From the NCBI RefSeq assembly GCF_022049065.2, contig NZ_CP095744.1, positions 1,282,577 to 1,346,576 on the forward strand: DNA of 64,000 nucleotides, written 5' to 3'. Each line of letters begins with the position of its first letter. The first letter of the stretch is position 1. Source of the DNA: Niallia sp. Man26 (GTDB lineage Bacteria > Bacillota > Bacilli > Bacillales > Cytobacillaceae). The translations under genes were made by a program, and so were the position numbers. A model generated the notes under the pieces. That model was not told the origin of the DNA. It ran no database searches and saw only the letters and a program-made list of their open reading frames with translations. This document shows, piece by piece, positions 42,599-51,421 of the stretch.

Positions 42599-45595
42599 AT
42601 GTTTTCGCGATTCGGAAAAACTAAAAAAACACTAATCGTCACAGTTTCGTTGCTTTTTACTTTGCAAACAGGCTTGTCTACAGCTTTGGCGGGAGATACT
42701 TTGCCATACACAGGTGACAGTGCAACTGGATTAAATCAGCCAACTCAACACGGTTATACAGCGAATGACATTTTAGAATGGACACCTGAAGCGGATAAAA
42801 ATGCGGAAATGCTGCGGTCACGAGTTCCTTTACAAGAACGTAATCAGGCATTTTCTGCTACACAGGCTAACCCAAATGTAAGCTCTGAGACACAAATGTT
42901 AAATCTTGCTGGTGATTATGGCAATGCTTTTATGGACAGCACAGCGTATACGAATAAATTCGGTCAATATACATTCCCGTACTGGCAGTATATTGACTAT
43001 TATTCTTATTGGCATGGTACAGCGTCAGCTGATGTGCCGAATTACTTATATAATCCGAGCCTGCCATGGTATGAAAGATGGTTTGAATTTGGAGTACTTA
43101 ATATTCCGAATCCTGCTTATACAAATGCCGCACATAAAAACGGGGTTAAATCTCTGGCGGTTATTTTTTTCTCGAGCAATGACAGGGGACCGCAAACGTA
43201 TACACAAATGCTGGTAAAGGATAAGAAAGGTAACTTTCCTGTTGCTGAAAAGCTGATAGAGATGGCTCAATATTATGGTTATGACGGTTATTTCTTTAAC
43301 CAGGAAGAAGCTAGCTCAGGGGTAGCTGTGAAGGATATACCTGTTTATAAAGAGTTTTTAAAGGTGTTAAGAGACAAAGGATTGTATGTGCAATGGTACG
43401 ATTCTGTTCATAATACTACTGGCAAAACGAGGTATGAAAATGAATTTACGGCAGTTAATAGTCCGTTTGTAAAGGATGAGCAGTATGGTGATTTGGCTAA
43501 CTCGATTTTCTTAAATTACTTATGGAACAAACAAAAAATGGTGAATTCTAAAGCACACGCCGAAAGTCTAGGGTTAGATTCATTGAAGACAGTGTTTGCT
43601 GGAATTGAAGCGGGCGGCGACAGGTTTAATAAACAGCGTAATGATTTGCGAAATAATTTGGACAGCAACGGAAAGCCGTTAAATAGTATTGCTATGCTGG
43701 GGTCTGATTTTACGCATCACGGCTTGGATGAAGATCTTGGCGGGGAAGATACAAATCGACGCAATGACAGTGATTATCAATGGATGTCATTTATCCGTGA
43801 TCGTGCTTGGTGGTCAGGACCAAATTTGGACCCGACGAAAACGGGAAGAAACGGAAATGCACAGCTTTCAGATGTAGCAGCCAAAGGCGATAACTGGGAT
43901 GGTGTTGCGGCATATATCGCTGAGCGCAGCGTGATTCAAGGTGCCAATTTTGTGTCTGATTTTAATATGGGCCGCGGTCAGGCTTATTATGTCAATGGCA
44001 AGGTAAGCAATGCAGAAGAATGGTCCAATATTAATATTCAAGATATTCCAGTGACATGGCAGTGGTGGCTGGAAACAACAGGTACGCCGCTTCAGGCTGA
44101 TTTTGATTTTGGTCCTGAGTATAATGCAGGTTCAAGATACAGCTATGAAAAAGTCGGTGCCTTTAATGGCGGCAGCTCGCTAGTCGTAAATGGCGCACTA
44201 GATGCGGATAACTTCTTACACCTTTATAAGACTGATTTGCAAGTTAAACAGGGCTCAGAACTTTCCCTTACTTATAATAAAACATCGCCAGACGATTCGT
44301 CTGAAATGAGTGTCGGTTTCATTTTCAAGGACAATCCAGACAAGGTTGTGAAAGTAAAAGTTCCTGATTCCGGCAAGAAAACAGCAGGATGGGTAACCGC
44401 TAAGCTTGATTTAGCTGATTTTGCTGGCAAAGAAATTGCATCCTTTGGCATCCATTTTGCTAACGGCGATAAAAAAATCGATGATTATCAAATGAATATT
44501 GGGCAAGTGAAAATAAGTGACGGTTCTATTAAGAAACCGCAGGCACCAACAGGGCTGAAAATTACAAAAGCTTTACGGGACTCCAATGAAATGAATATTT
44601 CATGGGATATGGAAGCTTACGATAATGTGAAGCAATACAATGTCTATAATAATGGAGTTTATGTCGGGGGCATATACGATGAAGTCTTTTACCTGAAGAA
44701 TTTGCAAAGTCTATCTGGTGAAATTACGTTGACGGCTGTGAGTCAGGACGGTCAAGAAAGCGACCCTGCAGCAGTGCATTACGACTTAACAAAAGGTGTA
44801 AGTAATATTAAAACCGTGCAATCAGATAACGGCGATATGGTAGTGTCCTGGAAAAATCCAATGGACATAGACGGTAAGATTTCTATCAATATTGCTACAG
44901 AGTACGACTATGCGAAGAAAGTAAACGAAACAGTCACTGTGAAAAACGGCAAAACAGAAGTGAAACTGCCTGACATGCCAATTAACGGTGATAAATATCT
45001 TATTAAAATAAAAGTCGGCAGCAATGACTGGATTAGCTACAGAGGCACGTTCTTTGATAAATCCATTGAAGCTTATTCAGCAGAAAAAGTGACGATAGAA
45101 GGGAATTCTGTTACATGGGGACTACCTGAATCAAGGGATTGGCACTATCTGTATGTCTATGAAAATGGTGAAGCGAAAACATTTGATACTACCTACAGTC
45201 AAGGACACAAACCTTATATTGTCCGCGGCCGCACACATACGAAAGAGCTCACCTTTGAAACGGAAGCAACAGACAGCAGTTTAGAATTTGTGCTGGAAGA
45301 TTATTCTGGCAACAAAGCCAGTACTGTTATTAGAACCACATTAGATAATCTTTACAGTATGATTAATGATCTTGTTGAAAGTGGAGAATTGAATAATAAG
45401 TCAGGTGAGCAGCTGACAAAAACCTTAACTGCTGCAAAGAAACATTATGACGGCGGCCGTTTAAAGCAGGCAGCAACCAGCCTTAATAAGTTTAAGGATG
45501 AATTAAACGATAAAGAAATGAAAAATGTTTCAGAAGACACGAAGAATAGGTTAAAAGCTAATGCTGATTATTTCCTAAGAAATTGGAAGAAGTAA
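42599..45595 (+). CDS. Secreted endo-beta-N-acetylglucosaminidase, GH85
   Basis: 998 residues. Signal peptide KKTLIVTVSLLFTLQTGLSTALA at the N-terminus. The GH85 catalytic barrel follows, with YWQYIDYYSYWHG and the hallmark DGYFFNQEEA: Asn234 stabilises the oxazolinium and Glu236 is the acid. It cuts the GlcNAc-GlcNAc core of N-glycans, leaving one GlcNAc on the protein. C-terminal beta-sandwich and FN3-like domains are followed by a helical ~70-residue tail (GELNNKSGEQLTKTLTAAKK, GRLKQAATSLNKFKDEL) resembling FIMAH-type modules. No LPxTG or SLH, so it is released or loosely bound. AAAGGAGG seven bases before the ATG at 42599 fixes the start. Confidence 0.93.
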   Translation: MFSRFGKTKKTLIVTVSLLFTLQTGLSTALAGDTLPYTGDSATGLNQPTQHGYTANDILEWTPEADKNAEMLRSRVPLQERNQAFSATQANPNVSSETQMLNLAGDYGNAFMDSTAYTNKFGQYTFPYWQYIDYYSYWHGTASADVPNYLYNPSLPWYERWFEFGVLNIPNPAYTNAAHKNGVKSLAVIFFSSNDRGPQTYTQMLVKDKKGNFPVAEKLIEMAQYYGYDGYFFNQEEASSGVAVKDIPVYKEFLKVLRDKGLYVQWYDSVHNTTGKTRYENEFTAVNSPFVKDEQYGDLANSIFLNYLWNKQKMVNSKAHAESLGLDSLKTVFAGIEAGGDRFNKQRNDLRNNLDSNGKPLNSIAMLGSDFTHHGLDEDLGGEDTNRRNDSDYQWMSFIRDRAWWSGPNLDPTKTGRNGNAQLSDVAAKGDNWDGVAAYIAERSVIQGANFVSDFNMGRGQAYYVNGKVSNAEEWSNINIQDIPVTWQWWLETTGTPLQADFDFGPEYNAGSRYSYEKVGAFNGGSSLVVNGALDADNFLHLYKTDLQVKQGSELSLTYNKTSPDDSSEMSVGFIFKDNPDKVVKVKVPDSGKKTAGWVTAKLDLADFAGKEIASFGIHFANGDKKIDDYQMNIGQVKISDGSIKKPQAPTGLKITKALRDSNEMNISWDMEAYDNVKQYNVYNNGVYVGGIYDEVFYLKNLQSLSGEITLTAVSQDGQESDPAAVHYDLTKGVSNIKTVQSDNGDMVVSWKNPMDIDGKISINIATEYDYAKKVNETVTVKNGKTEVKLPDMPINGDKYLIKIKVGSNDWISYRGTFFDKSIEAYSAEKVTIEGNSVTWGLPESRDWHYLYVYENGEAKTFDTTYSQGHKPYIVRGRTHTKELTFETEATDSSLEFVLEDYSGNKASTVIRTTLDNLYSMINDLVESGELNNKSGEQLTKTLTAAKKHYDGGRLKQAATSLNKFKDELNDKEMKNVSEDTKNRLKANADYFLRNWKK

Positions 45596-45621
45596 GAGTG
45601 ATAGATTAGGAGGGAAAGATT

Positions 45622-48600
45622 TTGACATTACAAAGGGTTCAGCGTTTTATTCAACATTTATCGAATTATGTGCTTTTGGAATCTATTTCGATCAATGATT
45701 GGCAAGCAAAGCGCGGCATCTATGTTAAGCCGGGAGAGTATGAATTTGAATCAGACGATACTGTTCTTATAAATGAAGGTGACTGGTTGATTAATGCAGG
45801 CGCCACAATGCTTTTGGAAAAGGAGATAACCATTCCAGCTGATTGGCAGAATCGGCCGTTTGGACTTACATTCCTTTCTGGTGCAAAGGACCGCCGGACT
45901 CTTCATGAAGGGTTAGTTTCATTAAACGGCATGCCGCATCACGGTATTGACCGCAACCGATGCTATGTTCCGTTTCCAGAGGAGGTTCGCGGGAAAGAAA
46001 AGGTTAACATAAAAATTGAACTATATAATTACGCTGGCCAAACACTCGATGAGTTAAATTATCAAAATGAACCAGCAGAATTCGACCCGCCGCCCTTGAA
46101 TCTTTTAAAAGCCAGCCTTGATTTAATAAATACAGGTGTTCAAAGTTTACTGGCTACTGTGAAATGCTACTATGAAACTGCAAAATTACTGCCGGAAGAT
46201 GATAGTGATCGAGTTAAAATCATCGAGGCATTGCAGGAAGCTGAAAAAAGAATTCTGTCAGAAAAGCCGGAAGCATTTACGAATCAGTTATTAATTGCTG
46301 ACATGGAGGCTGACTTACAGAAAAAGTTAAATATGTTGACGAGCAGTACGGCAGGTCAAATGCTGATGGTAGGTCAGTCTCATATTGATTTGGCATGGCT
46401 ATGGCCTGTGAAGGAAGCGATTCGTAAATGCAGCAGAACATTTTCAACAATGAGCACCTTGCTTGATGAGAATCCGAGCTTTACTTATGCTCAAAGCCAG
46501 CCTCAAGCCTATGCTTTCGTAAAGGAGCATTACCCTGAAATCTATGAAAGGGTTAAAAAGCAAATTGCTGATGGGCGCTGGGAAGTCGTCGGCGGGATGT
46601 GGGTAGAGCCTGATTTAAATATGCCGTCTGGTGAATCATTAGTTCGTCAGCTTCTCTATGGAATGAAGTTTTACAAGGAAGAATTCAGCAAACAGCCAAG
46701 AATTGAGTGGCTCCCAGATACATTTGGCTATTGTGCATCACTGCCGCAATTGTTAAAAAGTGCTGGCATTGACTATTTTATGACATCCAAGATGAATTGG
46801 AATGATACCAATCCATTTCCTTTCGATTTATTTTACTGGGAAGGAATTGATGGGACGCGCATCCTTTCCTTCTTAAATCATGGCTTAAATGAATATACCC
46901 ATCCTGAAGAAATCAAGACACATTGGGATAGTTATAAGCAAAAAAATCTCCATTCAAAGCAGATGCTGCTATACGGCCATGGAGATGGGGGCGGCGGTGT
47001 TACCCAAGAAATGATTGATTATATTGATCGGTCTTCGTCTTTGCCTGGCTTGCCAGCCGTCGTAAACAGCACAGCCCATGAATTTTTCGATGAAATAACG
47101 AAGTCCAATCCGTCCTTGCCGACATGGGTTGGGGATATGTATTTGGAGCTCCATCGCGGAACATACACGACCCATGCCAGAAATAAGAAATGGAACCGAA
47201 AGGCAGAGGTGCTGTACCGGGATGCGGAAATTTGGGGAAGCGCAGCTATAAACTTCGCTGGAGTGAAGCTAGCTTCGTCATTGGAACAAGGCTGGAAGCA
47301 GCTTCTTTTCAATCAATTTCATGATATTATCCCTGGATCTTCCATTCCTGAGGTGTACGTTGATTCTGAGGCTGACTATAAGGAAATCTTTGCCTGTGGT
47401 GAAAAGGTGCAACAAGAAGCTATCCATGTGCTGGAACAGCAAATAGACACAGAAGGTGATGGAATACCAGTTATTCTCTTTAACAGCTTGTCCTGGAAAA
47501 GGTCGGAGACAGTGAAAATATCAGGTGGACTAGAATTGGCAGGAAAGGGAGCAGTAACTCGGGATGGTGAAGAGCTGCCCACAGACATTATTCTATTAGA
47601 AGATGGTCGCATAGAGTTATCTGTTTACGTTCCAGAAATCCCAGAAATGGGTTATCAAGTGATTTGGTTAAAAGATTTGGAGAAACAGGGAAGTAAAGTA
47701 GAAGAGGCGAACGTTCGCCAATGGGAGACGGAATATTATCATATAGAGTGGAATGAGCAAGGAGAAATTTCCCGTTTATACGATAAAAAGGTCAAGCGTG
47801 AAATCTTGCCTAATGGTGCTTTCGCCAATCAATTGCAGCTGTTCCATGACCGCCCGATGCTTTGGGATGCTTGGGATATCGACCCTGAATTTGCAAATCA
47901 GCCGGCAGAAACGGTTACTCTGTTAGAACAAAGCATCCGAAAAGGAGCAACAAAGGATATCATTCACTTTAAATGGCAGCTTTCACAGTCAACTATTGAA
48001 CAAGAGCTGATTTTATATCACCACAATCAACGAATCGATTTTCAAACTAGGGTCGATTGGCAGGAGCAGCACAAATTATTAAAGGTTGCATTCCCTGTTG
48101 ATGTAATGAGTAACAAAGCTACGTTTGAAATTCCGTTCGGCTCAGTAGAAAGAGCCACACATACTAATACAAGCTGGGAGAAAGCCCAGTTTGAGGTGTG
48201 CGGCCATCGCTTTGCCGATCTCTCCGAATCTGGTTATGGTGTCAGTTTGCTGAATGACTGCAAGTACGGCTATGATGTAAAGCAAAATGTGTTGCGTCTG
48301 TCCTTGCTGCGGGCACCTAAATGGCCAGATAAAGGGGCAGACTTTGGTTATCATGAATTCACTTATTCGTTTTTCCCACATAAAGGCGACTGGAGAGAAG
48401 GGGCCGTTGTTAAGGAAGGATATGAGCTGAATCACCCTGCTGTTATTTACCGTGCTTCTGCCCATCCAGGAACTTTGCCTAGTTGCTCTTCTTTTATAAA
48501 AACAGAATCCAGCCACGTCATCCTTGATACAGTTAAACAGTCAGAGGACGGCAAGAGTCTCACTTTAAGAATGTATGAGTCAAGCGGCGGCAGAGGGGAG

Positions 48601-48747
48601 ATTCATGTATCATTTGCTCGGAATATTCTCTCGGCATATGAAACAAATCTGCTGGAAGAGAAACAGACAGAAATCTTTGTACAAGAGAACAGGCTGTCCT
48701 TAAACTTAAAGCCATTTGAAGTAAAAACGATCGTCGTTAATTTATAA
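45622..48747 (+). CDS. Alpha-mannosidase, GH38 (1041 aa)
   Basis: The third GH38 of the locus, similar in length and plan to the one at 28047 but clearly diverged. Zinc ligands in GQSHIDLAWLWPVKEAIRK (His254, Asp256), nucleophile Asp366 in EWLPDTFGYCASLPQLLKSAGI, and YGHGDGGGGVTQEMIDYI. No signal peptide. The start is TTG seven bases after AGGAGGG, 26 bp after GH85, so it is co-transcribed with the secreted endo-enzyme. Different GH38 copies probably take different mannose linkages; no GH92 alpha-1,2-mannosidase is present, so one copy may fill that role (inference). Confidence 0.95.
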   Translation: MTLQRVQRFIQHLSNYVLLESISINDWQAKRGIYVKPGEYEFESDDTVLINEGDWLINAGATMLLEKEITIPADWQNRPFGLTFLSGAKDRRTLHEGLVSLNGMPHHGIDRNRCYVPFPEEVRGKEKVNIKIELYNYAGQTLDELNYQNEPAEFDPPPLNLLKASLDLINTGVQSLLATVKCYYETAKLLPEDDSDRVKIIEALQEAEKRILSEKPEAFTNQLLIADMEADLQKKLNMLTSSTAGQMLMVGQSHIDLAWLWPVKEAIRKCSRTFSTMSTLLDENPSFTYAQSQPQAYAFVKEHYPEIYERVKKQIADGRWEVVGGMWVEPDLNMPSGESLVRQLLYGMKFYKEEFSKQPRIEWLPDTFGYCASLPQLLKSAGIDYFMTSKMNWNDTNPFPFDLFYWEGIDGTRILSFLNHGLNEYTHPEEIKTHWDSYKQKNLHSKQMLLYGHGDGGGGVTQEMIDYIDRSSSLPGLPAVVNSTAHEFFDEITKSNPSLPTWVGDMYLELHRGTYTTHARNKKWNRKAEVLYRDAEIWGSAAINFAGVKLASSLEQGWKQLLFNQFHDIIPGSSIPEVYVDSEADYKEIFACGEKVQQEAIHVLEQQIDTEGDGIPVILFNSLSWKRSETVKISGGLELAGKGAVTRDGEELPTDIILLEDGRIELSVYVPEIPEMGYQVIWLKDLEKQGSKVEEANVRQWETEYYHIEWNEQGEISRLYDKKVKREILPNGAFANQLQLFHDRPMLWDAWDIDPEFANQPAETVTLLEQSIRKGATKDIIHFKWQLSQSTIEQELILYHHNQRIDFQTRVDWQEQHKLLKVAFPVDVMSNKATFEIPFGSVERATHTNTSWEKAQFEVCGHRFADLSESGYGVSLLNDCKYGYDVKQNVLRLSLLRAPKWPDKGADFGYHEFTYSFFPHKGDWREGAVVKEGYELNHPAVIYRASAHPGTLPSCSSFIKTESSHVILDTVKQSEDGKSLTLRMYESSGGRGEIHVSFARNILSAYETNLLEEKQTEIFVQENRLSLNLKPFEVKTIVVNL

Positions 48748-48776
48748 CGGTATTGAGGGGGATGAGTCTTTCTAAT

Positions 48777-51044
48777 ATGGAGAATGAGACAATCAATCAT
48801 GAAATAGAAGCATTGTTAGCAAACATGAGTTTAAAGGAGAAGGTCGGTCAGGTTAATCAGAAGCTGTATGGCTGGGAAGTATACGAGAAAACTGACACAG
48901 GTTATATCCTCACAGAGAAGTTTAAAGAGCATGTTCGCATATGGGATGGAGTCGGAGTGCTTTATGGGTTATTCCGATCCGACCCTTGGTCAGCTGTCCA
49001 TTTTGACAATGGCATTACAAAGGATGCAAGTGCTGATGTAGCCAATATGATTCAGAAATATGTAAAGGAGCATACAAGGCTGGGCATTCCTGTCCTGCTT
49101 TCGGAGGAATGCTCCCACGGCCATCAAGGCTTAGACAGTCTGATTACGCCTGTTAATTTAGGAATAGGTGCGACATGGAACCCAGAGCTGCATGAAAAAT
49201 TAATGGCAGCAGTGGCAGAGGAAGTTCGGGCAAAAGGCGCCCATTTAGCTTTAGTTTCCACATTAGATATTATTCGTGACCCACGATGGGGCAGATCTGA
49301 AGAGTGCTTCAGTGAAGATCCTTATCTTGCATCCCGGTTAACAGAGGCGGTTGTATCAGGGATGCAAGGAGAGAAAAGTGAATTTATTCCCGCTGAAAAA
49401 ATGGCTGTTGTTTTAAAGCATTTTGCCGCACAAGGTAACGGACTAGGTGGAAAGAACGCTGCTCCGGCATCAATCGGTGAAAGAGAATTACGAGAAATTC
49501 ATCTGCCGCCAATGATAGCTGCCATAAAGTATGGAGCTCTAGCCTGTATGGCAGCTTACAATGAAATTGATGGAATTCCCTGTCATGCCAATGGCTATCT
49601 CCTCAATCAGATTCTGCGCAAGGAATTTGGATTTAAAGGAGCGGTAATGGCGGATGGCTGTGCTCTTGACAATTTAGTCTCATTAACGGAAAGCAAAGAA
49701 AAAGCAGCTGCTTTAGCACTTGAAAATGGAGTGGATATAAGTCTTTGGGATGATGTGTATCCCGCTTTAGAAGCTGCCGTTCAAAGGGGGCTAGTCAGTG
49801 AAGAAAAGCTGAATAATGCGGTAAGAAGGGTTTTAACTCTCAAATTTAAAATGGGGTTATTTGATAAACCTTATATGAATCGTGCACAAAGCAAGACGAA
49901 GGAGAATAATGAGAGAATTAACCTGGAATCTGCTCGGCAGTCGATTGTGCTGTTAAAAAATGAGGGAATTCTGCCTTTTAAAAAGACTATTAGTAAAATT
50001 GCTGTAATCGGCCCTAACGCAGATTCTGTCTATAATCAGCTTGGCGATTACACACCGTTTCAACGAGAAGGCAGTGTGATAACAGTCCTGAAAGGAATAA
50101 CTGCGCTAATGAAAGAGGCAGAGGTTGTTTATGAACAAGGCTGCGGTATTCGTTCTCATGATGAGGAAGGAATAGAAAGAGCAGTTGATTTAGCGAAAGC
50201 TTCAGATGTAGCAATAGTTGTTGTAGGCGGATCAAGTGCAAGAAATTTTGATGCCCAATTTGACGTAAACGGAGCGGTTATCGATACAACTGGCGAGGAA
50301 GAAATGGATTGCGGAGAAAATGTGGATACAGCAGATTTAGAGCTGGGAGGGCAGCAGATGCAGCTCCTCAAAAAAGTGATGGAAACAGGCACACCGATTG
50401 CGGTGGTGCTCGTTCAAGGCAGGCCTCATGCTATTTCCTGGATAGCAGAACACGCTAAGGCAGTCATAAGTGCTTGGTACCCTGGACAAATGGGTGGTCA
50501 GGCGATTGCAGAGATTTTATTTGGGGATGTCAATCCGAGCGGTCGTTTACCTGTTTCTATCCCAAGGTCGTCTAAACAGCTGCCAGTTTTTTATAACTAC
50601 AAAGAAGGAGGATACAAGAAAGACTATTTTGATATGTCTGGCAGTGCCTTGTATCCCTTTGGCTTTGGCTTATCTTACACACAATTCGACTACAAAAATC
50701 TGCAAGCAGAAAGACAAATGCTGTCAGTCAGTCAATTATCAGCAGGGGAGAAATTCTCCCTAACTGTAGACGTCACTAATAAAGGAGAACGAGCCGGATA
50801 TGACGTAATACAGCTTTATATAAAGGGAAAGGGCTCTAGTATTACGCGAAGGGTAAAGGAATTAAAAGGCTTTAAGAAGGTCTGGGTTGACGCTGGGGAA
50901 ACAAAAGAAGTTACGTTTGAACTTGGGAAGGAAGAATTACAAGTTTTCAGCAGTCAGAACATCTATAAAGTGGAACAAGGATCATGTGAAATTGAGGTTG
51001 GCAATCCTGTTACTTGCTTAAGTTTAGACTTGAGTATCTGCTGA
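48777..51044 (+). CDS. GH3 beta-glycosidase
   Basis: About 755 residues, a three-domain GH3 of the beta-glucosidase type: (beta/alpha)8 barrel with KHFAAQGNGLGG and LACMAAYNEIDGIPCHAN, nucleophile Asp293 in FKGAVMADGCALDNLV, an alpha/beta sandwich (ISKIAVIGPNADSVYNQLGDY, GRLPVSIPR, SALYPFGFGLSYT) and a C-terminal FN3-like domain. No signal peptide. The start is uncertain: GAGGGGG abuts the ATG at 48762 and is 15 nt from the ATG at 48777. Substrate unknown; removal of beta-linked mannose, glucose or GlcNAc is possible. It is the last gene of the glycan locus. Confidence 0.9.
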   Translation: MENETINHEIEALLANMSLKEKVGQVNQKLYGWEVYEKTDTGYILTEKFKEHVRIWDGVGVLYGLFRSDPWSAVHFDNGITKDASADVANMIQKYVKEHTRLGIPVLLSEECSHGHQGLDSLITPVNLGIGATWNPELHEKLMAAVAEEVRAKGAHLALVSTLDIIRDPRWGRSEECFSEDPYLASRLTEAVVSGMQGEKSEFIPAEKMAVVLKHFAAQGNGLGGKNAAPASIGERELREIHLPPMIAAIKYGALACMAAYNEIDGIPCHANGYLLNQILRKEFGFKGAVMADGCALDNLVSLTESKEKAAALALENGVDISLWDDVYPALEAAVQRGLVSEEKLNNAVRRVLTLKFKMGLFDKPYMNRAQSKTKENNERINLESARQSIVLLKNEGILPFKKTISKIAVIGPNADSVYNQLGDYTPFQREGSVITVLKGITALMKEAEVVYEQGCGIRSHDEEGIERAVDLAKASDVAIVVVGGSSARNFDAQFDVNGAVIDTTGEEEMDCGENVDTADLELGGQQMQLLKKVMETGTPIAVVLVQGRPHAISWIAEHAKAVISAWYPGQMGGQAIAEILFGDVNPSGRLPVSIPRSSKQLPVFYNYKEGGYKKDYFDMSGSALYPFGFGLSYTQFDYKNLQAERQMLSVSQLSAGEKFSLTVDVTNKGERAGYDVIQLYIKGKGSSITRRVKELKGFKKVWVDAGETKEVTFELGKEELQVFSSQNIYKVEQGSCEIEVGNPVTCLSLDLSIC

Positions 51045-51057
51045 TTGAACAGATATA

Positions 51058-51092
51058 AAAGAGGACTGACATTAACTGGTTAGTCCTCTTAT
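51058..51092 (+). terminator. Terminator at the end of the glycan locus
   Basis: AAGAGGACT pairs with AGTCCTCTT around a 14-nt loop (51061-51067 with 51082-51088 at the core), followed by ATTTCA. The T-run is short. Confidence 0.7.
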
Positions 51093-51109
51093 TTCAGTAA
51101 TGGAAGCGC

Positions 51110-51138
51110 TTGAAAGGGGTGGCTGTATTTGGTATGAT
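51110..51138 (+). promoter_or_regulatory. Promoter of the macrolide-type leader and MFS gene
   Basis: TTGAAA (51110-51115), a 17-bp spacer and TATGAT (51133-51138), predicted start near 51145. A cre-like sequence with one mismatch (ATGGAAGCGCTTGAAA, 51100-51115) overlaps the -35. Confidence 0.75.
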
Positions 51139-51171
51139 TGAATAACTACATAGGAAATGGAGGTTTTTCTT

Positions 51172-51198
51172 TTGACAGCATCCATGAGATTAAGATAA
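51172..51198 (+). CDS. Macrolide-arrest leader peptide MTASMRLR (ErmD-leader type)
   Basis: An 8-codon ORF starting with TTG, eight bases after GGAGG, and ending with TAA. It encodes MTASMRLR, differing at one position from the first eight residues of the ErmD leader peptide (MTHSMRLR). Its Arg-Leu-Arg is the +X+ motif at which macrolide-bound ribosomes stall. It lies in a ~277-nt leader between a consensus promoter and a Mef-like MFS gene, with a terminator hairpin in between. Family knowledge: such leaders induce resistance genes when macrolides are present. Confidence 0.88.
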   Translation: MTASMRLR

Positions 51199-51304
51199 GG
51201 GAAGTTCATTCGTTAATGGAATACGTTTGAATGCTAAAACCTATGTTTATAGCTAAAGGATTGGTCTGTCTATTTTTAAGAAAACCTTATTTAACGGTTG
51301 TTTG

Positions 51305-51332
51305 AAAAAGGGGATATGTCTGTCCTCTTTTT
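51305..51332 (+). terminator. Leader terminator (attenuator) before the MFS gene
   Basis: AAAAAGGGGA (51305-51314) pairs with TCCTCTTTTT (51323-51332) over 10 bp (one G-T) with an 8-nt loop. Upstream CCTT (51285-51288) can pair with AAGG either at 51256-51259 or in the terminator's left arm, offering anti-terminator alternatives. This fits ribosome-stalling-controlled attenuation. Confidence 0.72.
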
Positions 51333-51421
51333 CATTTGTCTTCGAACCAATATATATAGAAAAAAACGAATTTTAGTAAATGTAGGTGAAGCATAATAAA
51401 GGGAAGAAATGAGTGAAATAA

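Noticed and set aside
51100..51115. cre-like site over the -35 of the macrolide-leader promoter
   Set aside because: It has one mismatch in a key arm (C to A) and lies right after a terminator; noted under the promoter only.
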